Origin: Mycobacterium montefiorense
GTDB lineage: Bacteria > Actinomycetota > Actinomycetes > Mycobacteriales > Mycobacteriaceae
Length of the DNA stretch: 64,000 nt
Assembly: GCF_003112775.1 (NCBI RefSeq)
Contig: NZ_BFCH01000017.1
Coordinates: 1 to 64,000 of the forward strand
Direction: 5' to 3'
Part shown: piece after piece, positions 42,919 to 51,397 of the stretch
Layout of the letters: every line of letters starts with the position of its first letter
How positions within the stretch are numbered: the stretch's first letter is position 1
The notes under the pieces: model-generated
Seen by the model: the letters and a program-made list of their open reading frames with translations, nothing else
What the model was told of the DNA's origin: nothing
The model's database searches: none
Program-made: the position numbers and the translations under genes

Positions 42919-43773
42919 ATGCCTGCATGGAAACGCCACGGCGTGACGACCAATAGCAGCACGGCCGGTGCTGGCCGCAGCGTTGGCGTAGAAATCGAAC
43001 TCGAGGTCTCCGAACCGACGGTGCTCGATTTCCAAATCGCGGTCAGCCGTCAGCCCGGCATTGAGGTGAGCGAGTCGCTCACCATCAAACGAAACGGCAA
43101 AGCGGTCCAACCGCGTGAGGTCATCGGCGCGCACCAGACCCGCATCCACGTCGTATCGGCCGGCACAGGAACAGTCACCGCGTCATATTCGGCGACGGTC
43201 GGCGGGCAGGCGGACCCCGAGTCGGTCAGCGAGATCGATGCAACCACGTATCTGCGCCCGAGCAGATACGCCGAAGCCGATAAGTTCTTCGGCTTCGCCG
43301 CTACCGAATTCCAGCAGTACGGCACCTCGGTCACCTTGCTGGAGAGAGTTTCGTCGTGGGTCGGTACTCGACTGAACTATGTCCCTGGGTCCAGCGATTC
43401 GATCGACGGGGCCGCCGATACCTTGCTCGCGGGTGCGGGTGTGTGTCGCGACTATGCCCATCTGGTTATCGCGCTGCTGCGCGCGGTCAACGTCCCGGCC
43501 CGAATGGCGGCGGTGTATGCCCCCGGATGTCACCCGATGGATTTTCACGCCGTGGCCGAGGCGTTGATCGATGGGGTGTGGCGGGCGGTCGACGCCACCT
43601 GCCTGGCCCCGCGGCAGTCTATGGTCCGCATCGCCACCGGACGTGATGCCGCCGACACCGCCTTCCTGGACAATCACGGGGGCGCCATCACCTTGCAGAA
43701 CATGACGGTCAGCGCGGTCGTGGACGGTGAGCTGCCCAAGGATTCGGTCGAGCAACTCGTCACCCTGCGTTAG
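42919..43773 (+). CDS. Transglutaminase-like domain protein
   Basis: A 284-aa cytoplasmic-looking protein with an N-terminal beta domain (about 15-120) and a transglutaminase core. The catalytic triad is visible: Cys in GAGVCRDYAHL (about residue 177), His in MDFHAVAEAL and Asp in WRAVDATCLAP. Such proteins may be peptidases or amide-cleaving enzymes; some sit in ATP-grasp/peptide clusters, but none is nearby. ATG 42919 is used; GTG 42943 is an alternative. It converges on the dehydratase gene. Confidence 0.88.
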   Translation: MPAWKRHGVTTNSSTAGAGRSVGVEIELEVSEPTVLDFQIAVSRQPGIEVSESLTIKRNGKAVQPREVIGAHQTRIHVVSAGTGTVTASYSATVGGQADPESVSEIDATTYLRPSRYAEADKFFGFAATEFQQYGTSVTLLERVSSWVGTRLNYVPGSSDSIDGAADTLLAGAGVCRDYAHLVIALLRAVNVPARMAAVYAPGCHPMDFHAVAEALIDGVWRAVDATCLAPRQSMVRIATGRDAADTAFLDNHGGAITLQNMTVSAVVDGELPKDSVEQLVTLR

Positions 43774-43790
43774 AGACGCGGGTCGTCGAC

Positions 43791-43812
43791 GGCCGGCGTC
43801 GCGCAGCCGGCC
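43791..43812. terminator. Bidirectional hairpin between convergent genes
   Basis: GGCCGGC-GTCGCGCA-GCCGGCC, a perfect seven-base stem between the convergent ends of the transglutaminase-like and dehydratase genes (stops at 43773 and 43816). Confidence 0.55.
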
Positions 43813-43815
43813 CCG

Positions 43816-44844
43816 TCAGCGGAAGCGGATGTCCGACGTCGCCAGGCCGAAGATCTTGCGACCACCGGACTTCGCGCCAACTATGACAACACCGGCGCGG
43901 GTTGCCGGGTCCAGCGATTTGATCCGGCCGCTGTATTCGATGTCTGCACCCTCGGCGGCCGACACGATGACGGGCTGAGACAGCCGCACCGCGTAGCGGG
44001 TAACCGCACCGGGATCGCCCGACCATGCGGACGCAAACGCGGCACCCAGACCCATGGTGAGCATTCCGTGGGCGATCACGTCGGGCTGTCCCGCCAGTTT
44101 GGCGAGGTTCTCGTCCCAATGAAGCGGGTTGGCGTCGCAGGCGACCCCGGCGTAGTTCACCAGGTCGCCGCGGGACAGTCGGGCGTGGTGGATCGGTAGC
44201 TCGTCGCCGACCTTCACGTCATCGAAGGACGGCGTCCCCGGGGTGCGGGTGCCTCCGTCGGCGATTCGAACCTCGTCCGCGGGGCGCGCCGTCTTCTGGT
44301 AGTCCACATCGGAGTAGTCGATTCCGGCGAGGTTCACGTCGTGCATCATCACTTGCTGCGCGGTCGCCCTGATCGCTGGATCGACATCCTCGGCGGTGAC
44401 GCCGACGACGGTGGTGTGCAGGGTGTGCACCCGCTCGCCGGCAGCATCGGTGAAGGTATTGGTCACGGTGATCAAGTCTCTGCCGGCGAATCTGCGCACC
44501 GATGACAGTTCGACGTCGATGCGCAGTTCGTCGCCGGCCACGATCGGTCGGTGCTGTTCGAAGACTTCTTCGGTCTGCAGATACATCTCGTAACCGATGA
44601 CCACCGATTCGAACAAGTGCCGATTAGCCGCCATAGCCGGAGCCGACGTGAACGTCAGCGGCGCCACCAGATCCGGATATCCCAGTTCAGCGGCGCCGGC
44701 GAGGTCCCAGTGCGCCGGGTGATAGTCCTGCACGGCACGGGCGAACTCGCGCACCTTCTCCCGGCCGACCTGGTAGGTGCCGTCGACCTGGTAGTAGTGG
44801 CCGACGCGCGATTCGAGCGTTGACGTTTCTGCTGCTGAGGTCAT
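43816..44844 (-). CDS. Fused HadA/HadB-type (3R)-hydroxyacyl dehydratase
   Basis: A 342-aa double hot-dog protein. The N-half (about 1-165) is FAS1-like/HadA-like (VGREKVREFARAVQDYHPAHWD, APLTFTSAPAM). The C-half is a MaoC/HadB hydratase: LSRGDLVNYAGVACDANPLHWDENLA holds the catalytic Asp and His (D-x4-H), followed by DVIAHGMLTMGLGAAF. Such proteins dehydrate 3-hydroxyacyl chains in fatty or mycolic acid elongation. ATG 44844 (MTSAAETS) is preferred to the ORF start at 44889. No other lipid genes adjoin. Confidence 0.9.
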   Translation of the reverse strand: MTSAAETSTLESRVGHYYQVDGTYQVGREKVREFARAVQDYHPAHWDLAGAAELGYPDLVAPLTFTSAPAMAANRHLFESVVIGYEMYLQTEEVFEQHRPIVAGDELRIDVELSSVRRFAGRDLITVTNTFTDAAGERVHTLHTTVVGVTAEDVDPAIRATAQQVMMHDVNLAGIDYSDVDYQKTARPADEVRIADGGTRTPGTPSFDDVKVGDELPIHHARLSRGDLVNYAGVACDANPLHWDENLAKLAGQPDVIAHGMLTMGLGAAFASAWSGDPGAVTRYAVRLSQPVIVSAAEGADIEYSGRIKSLDPATRAGVVIVGAKSGGRKIFGLATSDIRFR

Positions 44845-44975
44845 GAATTGCTCAACTTTTCTATCGATCGGTTCGCTGCGGCCGACCAAGGCACACTAAC
44901 GCGCTGCGGGACGCACACAGGGTAGAGGCACCGGCCACCGCCGGTGATCGTCGTCCCCACGTAACGTCGGCGACT

Positions 44976-45296
44976 ATGACCGTTTATGCGTTGAACCTCT
45001 TCGATGTCGCCGATGCCGACGAGTATCGCGCCTACTCGCGACGATCACCCGCCGAGGTGGCCAAACACGGCGGCCGCGTCGTCGCGCTGGGAAGTTTCCA
45101 GGACGCGATTGTCGGCGACATCGAACCGCGTCAAGTGCTGATCCTGGTGGAGTGGGACTCGCGGGAAGCCTTTGACAGCTACTGCAACGACCCCGAACTC
45201 GCCGATCTGCATCCGCATCGCGAGAACGGATCATCGAAGTACATCTGGCACCTGTTCGACCGTCTGGACGACCTCAGGCCGATACTGAGTCGATAA
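44976..45296 (+). CDS. DUF1330 family protein
   Basis: A 106-aa ferredoxin-like alpha/beta-barrel protein. [22 protein letters not shown] and [19 protein letters not shown] are the DUF1330 pattern. Function unknown. It is divergent from the dehydratase gene with 131 bases between, and 187 bases before cspA. Confidence 0.85.
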   Translation: MTVYALNLFDVADADEYRAYSRRSPAEVAKHGGRVVALGSFQDAIVGDIEPRQVLILVEWDSREAFDSYCNDPELADLHPHRENGSSKYIWHLFDRLDDLRPILSR

Positions 45297-45483
45297 CCGC
45301 GATCCGACGCCGCAGCATTCCGGAATCGACTGCCGTACAGCGACATCCAGTACTACCCGGCGGTGTCAGGTCTTAGTGTGTGAAAAGCGTTCTATCCCAG
45401 TCGAAGACATGCCTACGCGCCTCACGTGCTACTCTCACCCGGGATGTCTATCGGCATCCCTCCAGAATGAGGAAGTTGAAGGT

Positions 45484-45687
45484 ATGGCACAGGGAACTGT
45501 GAAATGGTTTAACAGCGAAAAAGGCTTCGGCTTTATCGCTCCGGACGGCGGCGCAGCAGATGTGTTCGTCCACTACTCAGAAATCCAGGGGAACGGCTAC
45601 AAGTCGCTCGAGGACAACCAGCGAGTTGAGTTCAGCATCGAGCAGGGAGCCAAGGGTCCGCAGGCAGTCGGGGTAACCGCCGTCTAG
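45484..45687 (+). CDS. cspA: Cold-shock protein CspA
   Basis: A 67-aa single cold-shock domain protein that binds single-stranded RNA and DNA. RNP1 is KGFGFI and RNP2 DVFVHY, with the start [10 protein letters not shown]. The ribosome site GAGGAAG precedes ATG 45484; the upstream in-frame extension from 45376 is 5' leader, not protein. The long leader and the strong hairpin after the stop fit a single-gene transcript. Confidence 0.97.
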   Translation: MAQGTVKWFNSEKGFGFIAPDGGAADVFVHYSEIQGNGYKSLEDNQRVEFSIEQGAKGPQAVGVTAV

Positions 45688-45702
45688 TGTGAGCGTTCTT
45701 CT

Positions 45703-45736
45703 TGTGGGCTGGTGGGTGATTTCCCGCCAGCCCACA
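45703..45736 (+). terminator. cspA terminator hairpin
   Basis: Arms at 45703-45716 and 45723-45736 pair over 14 bases with one G-T wobble, around a six-base loop (TGATTT), 15 bases after the cspA stop. No T-run follows. Confidence 0.75.
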
Positions 45737-46052
45737 GTTCGTCGATGGGTTCTCGGCCAAGTCGGTCGGGACAACGTCTTTCCTGACGCTCGCGCTGCGC
45801 TCGACAGACCAATGTTGCGCGGAAGCCGAACCAATTTAAGGACCCCGCTCCATGAAATCGCCGGATTTATTCTCACATCGCAACGAGCCCGAAATCGTCT
45901 CCCAGACCGGTCGCGATTCCGAACCGGTGCAGCTGCCTACTTTCTCCGATCGCCCCAAGAACGACACCGCCGCTACGACGCCACCGTTATGAGCGGCTTG
46001 GCCGGATCCTGCCGGGTGCAATGACCAGATCTGGAACCGCGTCGCAGGACGC
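45737..46052. other. Non-coding gap between cspA and the SDR gene
   Basis: About 316 bases between the convergent cspA and SDR genes. I see no frame with a ribosome site, no tRNA and no clear repeat beyond the terminator hairpin at its left edge. Confidence 0.5.
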
Positions 46053-46880
46053 TCAGATCTTGAGATAGCCCTTGTCGGCCGGGATTTGGGCGGCAGTCAG
46101 CAATGACGATGCATCGCTGGCGAGCCAGACCACGATGTCGGAGATCAGATCCGGAGCAGCCAGCGAATCCGTCGGCAGCGCGCCCGGTGAGAAGCTGTGG
46201 ATGTAGTGCGGATGATCCTGGAAGACTTGGTACATCGATAGGTCGTTGCCCATCGGGGTGTCGGTGCCGTAGGGGTGCACCGAGTTGACGCGGATACCGA
46301 ATTCACCGAGCTCGACTGCCAACGAGTTGGTGAGGCCGACCACGCCGAATTTGCTGGCGCAGTAATGGCCGCAACCCGGGACGGCTTTGATACCCGCCGC
46401 CGAGCTGATATTGATGATCGACCCGCCATTGCCGGCGGCGATCATTGGCGGCACCGCGGATTTCATCGTGTTCCACAGCCCGGTGAGGTTGGTGTCGAGG
46501 GTCTCCTGCCACTGCTGAGCCGAAATCTCCCACACCCGGCCCCAATTCAGCACGCCGGCATTGGCCACGACGATGTCGAGCCGCCCGAACTGTTCGATCG
46601 CATTCGCCACCACCCGTTGCTGGCCGGCCAGGTCGCGGACGTCGACCTCCTCGGCGAGGATCTTGCGGCCCTCGCTCTCGACCAGGCCGACCGTCTCGGC
46701 CAGGTCTTCGGGTACGGCAGGGGGATAGCCGTTGCTTTCGGCAACCGGGGCGCACGCGTCGATCGCGACGATGTCGGCACCGGCCCGCGCCAGCCGGATG
46801 CAGTGCGAGCGGCCCTGTCCGCGAGCCGCTCCCGTCACGTAGGCGACCTTCCCGGCTAACGGGGTGGCGTTGTCGGTCAT
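46053..46880 (-). CDS. Mycofactocin-coupled SDR family oxidoreductase
   Basis: A 275-aa SDR. The cofactor loop reads TGAARGQGRSHCIRLARAGADIVAIDAC; the GRSHC variant and the long insert after the second strand (VAESNGYPPAVPEDLAETV) mark the mycofactocin-coupled subfamily, which holds NAD tightly. Catalytic Ser is in INISSAAG and Tyr-x3-Lys in HYCASK. The alcohol substrate is unknown. It lies 80 bases downstream of a TetR gene on the same strand, which probably controls it. Confidence 0.92.
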   Translation of the reverse strand: MTDNATPLAGKVAYVTGAARGQGRSHCIRLARAGADIVAIDACAPVAESNGYPPAVPEDLAETVGLVESEGRKILAEEVDVRDLAGQQRVVANAIEQFGRLDIVVANAGVLNWGRVWEISAQQWQETLDTNLTGLWNTMKSAVPPMIAAGNGGSIINISSAAGIKAVPGCGHYCASKFGVVGLTNSLAVELGEFGIRVNSVHPYGTDTPMGNDLSMYQVFQDHPHYIHSFSPGALPTDSLAAPDLISDIVVWLASDASSLLTAAQIPADKGYLKI

Positions 46881-46960
46881 GCTGATAGCTCCTCTGCCTG
46901 TGGCGCGGACTGCGGCTGGTTAGTGGGTCGGGTGCGAAACTCGTAGTCCGTCAACGGGAA

Positions 46961-47563
46961 TCACCCACGGCCGGCTCCGGTCAGCCCGTCGACGACGTGA
47001 TCGCAGATGTAACGGCGCACGGCGCGCGGACTATCGAGATTGACCGCGATCGGGGGGATCAGCTCGAAACTGAACAGCATTCGGACGATCCATTCACTAG
47101 CGCGCGCCGCGTCGACCGTCGGGCCGACTTCCCCGTTGCGCTGGGCGTCTTTGACCAAGGGCTTCCACAATTCGATCGACCGGCGCATCAGCTCGTCGCC
47201 CCCGTGGTCCAACAGCAGCACCAGGATGCTGCGATCGATACCTCGCGGCAGCGACTGCGAACGTTGACGATGCGCACAAATCAGCACCGCGACCGCCGCG
47301 GCTTGCTCGGCCAGGGTGGCTTCCTTGGCAACCTCGACGGCCATGGTTTCGATGAACCCCGCGGCCAGCTGATTGACTGCGGTGGCAATCGCGCTGTCGC
47401 GAGTTCCCAACAAATTGTGGACGGTGCCGCGCGATACGCCGGCGGCCTCGGCCACCGCCGTCAAGCTGAACCGCCGTGGCCCGAGTTGCCGGAGCGTATC
47501 GCTGGCCGCGGTCAGCAATGCGTTCGGCACCGGCTTGGTGTCTCGCGCGGCATCGACGGGCAC
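46961..47563 (-). CDS. TetR-family transcriptional regulator
   Basis: A 200-aa regulator. The DNA-binding domain covers about residues 12-60 (LLTAASDTLRQLGPRRFSLT, then VAEAAGVSRGTVHNLLGTRDSAI), with Leu-Leu-Gly in place of the usual Tyr-Tyr/His-Phe. The GTG start at 47563 directly abuts an inverted repeat that is its likely operator. Upstream of the SDR gene, same strand; divergent from the zinc-ribbon gene. Confidence 0.88.
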   Translation of the reverse strand: MPVDAARDTKPVPNALLTAASDTLRQLGPRRFSLTAVAEAAGVSRGTVHNLLGTRDSAIATAVNQLAAGFIETMAVEVAKEATLAEQAAAVAVLICAHRQRSQSLPRGIDRSILVLLLDHGGDELMRRSIELWKPLVKDAQRNGEVGPTVDAARASEWIVRMLFSFELIPPIAVNLDSPRAVRRYICDHVVDGLTGAGRG

Positions 47564-47590
47564 TTGAACACATTAACGACATCTGTTCAA
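47564..47590. promoter_or_regulatory. Candidate TetR operator
   Basis: TTGAACA at 47564-47570 and TGTTCAA at 47584-47590 are perfect seven-base half-sites 13 bases apart, touching the TetR start codon. Confidence 0.5.
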
Positions 47591-47692
47591 AGCGGTCAAC
47601 GGTGCGCGGCGCTAGCGAATTTTGAAATTGATGGTTTGACCAGGCGCCAAGCGGGTATTTTCACGAAACCGCAGTCGAGAAGGGGGCCGAAG

Positions 47693-47866
47693 ATGACGAC
47701 AGTGGAGCATGGTCCTACGCGGTGCCCCCGATGCGCGGCCTGGGCCGAATACCGATTCCTGGAATCCGGCGATGACAAACTCGAATACGAGGTGCGCTGC
47801 GGTACCTGCGGCCACGTGTACTCCGAGGTGACCCCCGTATCGACTCCCGGGGTGGCGGCCGCCTAG
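47693..47866 (+). CDS. Small zinc-ribbon protein
   Basis: A 57-aa protein with two Cys pairs, CPRC (about residue 11) and CGTC (about residue 36), forming a complete zinc ribbon. AAGGGGG precedes ATG 47693. No other domain is present. It may be a small DNA- or protein-binding factor; it shows no link to neighbours beyond being divergent from the TetR gene. Confidence 0.7.
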   Translation: MTTVEHGPTRCPRCAAWAEYRFLESGDDKLEYEVRCGTCGHVYSEVTPVSTPGVAAA

Positions 47867-48007
47867 CTACACCCGCCCAGGACTGGGCTCAATTGCCTGG
47901 CCGTCGTAACGAATTCCGCCACAACGGATCCCGGCGCATCGCGCTCAGGGGCGGCGCGTGGTTGCATCGACTATCCGACGCTGAACCAATCCCTCTGAGG
48001 AGGCCGC

Positions 48008-48433
48008 ATGACCGATGACGACTTCAACCGTCGCAACATCGAGGAGTTTCGTGCCAATCATGGCAGGCTCGGCGGGCAGTTCGAGGGAGCGCCGGTTCTG
48101 TTGCTGCACAGCACCGGCGCGCGCAGCGGTGCGCAACGGGTGAGCCCAATGATGTACCTAGCCGACGGCGACCGCTATTTGGTTTTCGCCTCGGCAGCCG
48201 GGGCTGACAGCAACCCCGCCTGGTACTGGAACCTCGTCGCCCACCCAGACGCCAGCATCGAGGTCGGTGACGAGCACTTGAATGTGCGCGCCGACGAAAT
48301 CAAGGGCGCCGAACGCGACGAGAAATACGCCGAGCAAGCCAAGCGGTATCCCGGCTTCGCCGAATACGAACGCAAGACGACCCGGACGATCCCGGTCATC
48401 TCGCTGTGCGCAACCGGACCACACGACGGGTGA
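48008..48433 (+). CDS. Deazaflavin (F420)-dependent nitroreductase family protein
   Basis: A 141-aa split-barrel flavin/deazaflavin oxidoreductase of the Ddn/DUF385 group. Key text: HRGRLGGQFEGAP-like NHGRLGGQFEGAPVLLLHSTGARSG, RVSPMMYLADGDRYLVFASAAGAD and NPAWYWNLVAHPDASIEVG. In this family the Arg-Ser-Gly and Lys/Tyr-rich regions bind F420H2. GAGGAGG lies just before the ATG. Substrate unknown; likely a quinone or similar acceptor. Confidence 0.9.
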   Translation: MTDDDFNRRNIEEFRANHGRLGGQFEGAPVLLLHSTGARSGAQRVSPMMYLADGDRYLVFASAAGADSNPAWYWNLVAHPDASIEVGDEHLNVRADEIKGAERDEKYAEQAKRYPGFAEYERKTTRTIPVISLCATGPHDG

Positions 48434-48572
48434 ATCACGAGCGCTGGGTCGATAAGCGGCATGTATCGGGCCATAGCAACCCAATGTTGGACAAGCCTGG
48501 CTGTATAGGGTGACTCTAGAAGTCGACGGGCAAAGCAATCAAGGCCCGACTAAGTGTGTGAGGAGCAAACCC

Positions 48573-49160
48573 ATGACCACCTGGTCGACAACCGGGGCAC
48601 GGTTCGGACAGCGGCTGGGGTCGCTCGCTATCGCCGGTGTCGCGGCCACCGGAATCGTCCTGATCGCCAACATCAATCGCCCACCAGTGGCGCTGGCTTC
48701 CGACGACGCGGTCGCCATCGTGCCGGGCATCACGGTCACCCCGGCGCCGGGCTGGACGGTCGCAGACCGGGGGCCCGACTGGGTAGCGCTGGCCAACGCC
48801 AACTCCAGCGCGCAGCTGCAAGTCGCGGTCAAACCCCCCAGGGGAACCGACCTCGTCGGGTTGCTGCAGGCTGACATCGATCAATTGACCGGCACGCCAT
48901 CGGCCGGCTTCGCCGATGTGAAGGATCTAACCGGGCCGACCATCATTGGGGTGCGCGGCAACAAGTTCCAGCAGGAAGCCTTCATCAACTACACCGCGAC
49001 CGTGTCAGGCCCGCAGGGCGCGGTTCCGGTGATGGGCACCTTCAGTGAGCTGCTGAACACCGCGAGCCACCAGACGGCCTTTATCGACTTTAGGCAAGAT
49101 AACAATGCGACCGCTCAGGCCGTCAACGATGGCGGAGCGATGGTCAATTCGTTGCTCTGA
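48573..49160 (+). CDS. Secreted or membrane-anchored mycobacterial protein
   Basis: A 195-aa protein with an N-terminal hydrophobic segment (LGSLAIAGVAATGIVLIANI, about 15-34) that may be a signal peptide or anchor, then an external domain of about 155 residues (ITVTPAPGWTVADRGPDWVAL, QQEAFINYTATVSGPQGAVPVMGTF). The VTPAPGW opening is seen in several exported mycobacterial proteins of unknown role. AGGAG precedes ATG 48573. It converges on the P450 gene with four bases between stops. Confidence 0.75.
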   Translation: MTTWSTTGARFGQRLGSLAIAGVAATGIVLIANINRPPVALASDDAVAIVPGITVTPAPGWTVADRGPDWVALANANSSAQLQVAVKPPRGTDLVGLLQADIDQLTGTPSAGFADVKDLTGPTIIGVRGNKFQQEAFINYTATVSGPQGAVPVMGTFSELLNTASHQTAFIDFRQDNNATAQAVNDGGAMVNSLL

Positions 49161-49164
49161 GCGC

Positions 49165-50496
49165 CTATTTGGCGCGCCGGTGAGCGATGATGCGTGCGCC
49201 GTGGGAGGGGACGTAGACAACGTGACGCGCGCGGGCCGCCTCGGGGCGGCTGCGACCGGGCGTCAGGCGGTAGTTGTGCAGGACTTCGCGAAGGATTGCG
49301 GTGGCTTCCATCATCGCGAATCCCCCACCGAGACAACGGCGTACCCCGGCGCCGAAGGGCAACCAGTTCGAGGCGGTAGCCGAGCCGTCCAGGAACCTTT
49401 CGGGCCGGAAGACGTGCGGATCGGCGTGCTGGCAGGGATCGGCCTGTACCGGGCCGATGCCCGCGAAGACGGTGTAGCCGGCGGGGACACGGTAGCCGCC
49501 CAATTCCACATCGTGGGTGAGTCGTCGTGCGACGGCGAAGAACACCGGATGTAGCCGCATCGACTCTTTGATAACGGCTTCGAAGTATTTGTCGTCGCCG
49601 CTGTCGACGGCAGCAATTGCCTTGTCCTGCAGCGCAGGATTATGCGCGAGGTCGTGCAGGGTCCAGGACAGCGTGATGGCGGTGGTTTCGTGGCCGGCCA
49701 GCAGCAGGGTGACCATCTGGTCGCGCAACTCGGCATCGGAGAGTCGATCGCCGTCCACTTGCGTGGCTATCAATTGGGATAACACGTCGCCGCGATCGGC
49801 GGTGCGTCCCGCGCCGCGGCGCTCGCGGATCTCCGCGTAGAGCACGTCGTCGATGCGCTCCCGCAGTTGACGGAATCGTTTCCAGGGCCCGAACCGTTGC
49901 AACTGCGGTACCACTTCGCCGGCATATACCGGCATCGGTGCGGTAACGAGTCGCGAAAACGGGATCCGAAGCGCGTCGAGCTGTGGTCCCTCGCGCAAAC
50001 CCAAGACCACGCGCAACATCATCTCCAAGGTCACGGCGTTCATCCGCGGCTGTGCGGCGAACGGAGTGCCGACCGGCCACCGCCCGATTTCTTTAGCGGC
50101 GAGCTCGTTCATCATGTCCCGGTAGCCGCGCAGCGCAGCGCCGTTAAACGGGGGCACCAACAGTTTGCGAAGCCGTTGGTGCGCAGCCTCATCCGTGGTC
50201 ACCACGGACCGCTCGCCCATCACGTTCCGGATCCCCTGAATTCTTCCCTCGCCCGCATGGAAGGTCGTCGGCTCGCCGCCCAGCACGGACCGAGTCAGCT
50301 CAGGACTGCACACCAGGACCGAGGGCCGGCCCAGCACCGAGACCGTGATGACGTCGCCGTAGTGGTTGCGCAGCCACGGCGTGATGCGGTCCCGATGGGA
50401 GAACAGTGCGGTCTGCACCACGCCGGGCACTCGCGGCCCGGGCGGTAACGGCAGCTGCGCCAAACGATCGGTCACGGCTGGCGTCGTCTGGCTCAT
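49165..50496 (-). CDS. Cytochrome P450
   Basis: A 443-aa P450 monooxygenase. The heme-binding loop is FGAGVRRCLGG (Cys about residue 386), the I-helix oxygen site LLLAGHETTAITLSW, and the ExxR motif ESMRL. A PxRF-type FRPERFL segment precedes the heme loop. The fold and text resemble the mycobacterial CYP135/CYP138 group. Substrate unknown. The TetR gene 118 bases upstream on the same strand, with two palindromes at its start, is the likely regulator. No ferredoxin gene is adjacent. Confidence 0.95.
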   Translation of the reverse strand: MSQTTPAVTDRLAQLPLPPGPRVPGVVQTALFSHRDRITPWLRNHYGDVITVSVLGRPSVLVCSPELTRSVLGGEPTTFHAGEGRIQGIRNVMGERSVVTTDEAAHQRLRKLLVPPFNGAALRGYRDMMNELAAKEIGRWPVGTPFAAQPRMNAVTLEMMLRVVLGLREGPQLDALRIPFSRLVTAPMPVYAGEVVPQLQRFGPWKRFRQLRERIDDVLYAEIRERRGAGRTADRGDVLSQLIATQVDGDRLSDAELRDQMVTLLLAGHETTAITLSWTLHDLAHNPALQDKAIAAVDSGDDKYFEAVIKESMRLHPVFFAVARRLTHDVELGGYRVPAGYTVFAGIGPVQADPCQHADPHVFRPERFLDGSATASNWLPFGAGVRRCLGGGFAMMEATAILREVLHNYRLTPGRSRPEAARARHVVYVPSHGARIIAHRRAK

Positions 50497-50614
50497 TTCA
50501 GCTCGCCCAAACGGTGCAGGACATCAACGCCTCCTCGGGGCTTCGACGCCCACCCAGACTACCGAGCATCTGCCAATTGCGAACCTCGAGAGAACGACGC
50601 CTGCGCATCACGCA

Positions 50615-51190
50615 TCAGTGCGGCTGAACAAGCCTGCCCACCTCGGTGAACATCGATTCGCGCTGCTTGTCCCTCGGCAAATCGTGGAGTCCGGTCGCCG
50701 AGCGTACGAACGGCTCGAACAGATGCCAGCCCAGCAACAGCGCCATCGCGTTCGCCGCTCCGAGCCGTGCGCCCTCTTCGGTGTCGTGCAGGGGTCGGAT
50801 GTTGCCCAGCAGTCTGGCGGCGGCGGGAAAGCTGGACTGCAGTTGACCCGCCGGATACCCATCGAGCAGCGCCCGCGCGATGACCCGTAACTGGCGTGTG
50901 GTGGCCACGTCGATCTCGTCCGGCGACGACGTGCCGTCGGCCAGGTTGTCCAGCTCGGCCGCCAGGTAGTCGAGTACCGCGGCGACAAGATTTTCCTTCG
51001 TCCCGAAATGGCGAAAGACCAGGCCGTGATTGACGTGAGCCCTGGCTGCGATGTCGCGAATCGAGGCGGCTCCCGGGCCCCGTTCGGCGAACATATCCGC
51101 CGCGCTGTCCAGGATCGCGGCGACCACCTCGTCGCGGCCGGTCGGAGCGGATTCTTGGACGGCGCTGGGGCTTGCGCTGGGTGTAGTCAT
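50615..51190 (-). CDS. TetR-family transcriptional regulator
   Basis: A 191-aa regulator with the HTH about residues 22-66 (ILDSAADMFAERGPGAASIRD, then IAARAHVNHGLVFRHFGTKENLVAAVL). Its start codon lies inside the first of two palindromes at 51181-51224, a sign of autoregulation. It precedes the P450 gene on the same strand and is divergent from the ketopantoate-reductase-like gene. C-terminal ligand domain unassigned. Confidence 0.92.
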   Translation of the reverse strand: MTTPSASPSAVQESAPTGRDEVVAAILDSAADMFAERGPGAASIRDIAARAHVNHGLVFRHFGTKENLVAAVLDYLAAELDNLADGTSSPDEIDVATTRQLRVIARALLDGYPAGQLQSSFPAAARLLGNIRPLHDTEEGARLGAANAMALLLGWHLFEPFVRSATGLHDLPRDKQRESMFTEVGRLVQPH

Positions 51191-51224
51191 ATGTCTACAC
51201 TACACTGTAGTCAAACGACTACAG
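51181..51224. promoter_or_regulatory. Two tandem operator palindromes at the TetR start
   Basis: GTGTAGTCATATGTCTACAC (51181-51200) is symmetric apart from one base pair and covers the TetR ATG. CTGTAGTC-AAAC-GACTACAG (51205-51224) is a perfect palindrome. Centres are 24 bases apart, and both share GTAG...CTAC half-sites. Confidence 0.75.
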
Positions 51225-51240
51225 ACTTGGACGGCAAAGA

Positions 51241-51308
51241 GAAAGCGGGCCTCCTTCAGGGGTTGCTGGTCGCGGGGTGCCAGCAACTTCTGAAGGAGGC
51301 CCGCTTTC
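51241..51308. repeat. 68-base hairpin between TetR and PanE-like genes
   Basis: Bases 51241-51269 pair with 51280-51308 over 29 positions with only two mismatches, leaving a ten-base loop. It lies 17 bases past the TetR operators and 90 bases before the proposed start of the next gene. No T-run follows. Confidence 0.8.
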
Positions 51309-51397
51309 GCGTGCGCACCAACAGCCGGGAGCGCGTCCGCCGGTGCCGACGTAACCTCGCCCAGGACGAGGTTCGAAGCCGATGGAAGGCGGACCCA

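Noticed and set aside
45376..45483. N-terminal extension of CspA
   Set aside because: The cold-shock domain begins at ATG 45484 with its own ribosome site; the extension is leader RNA.
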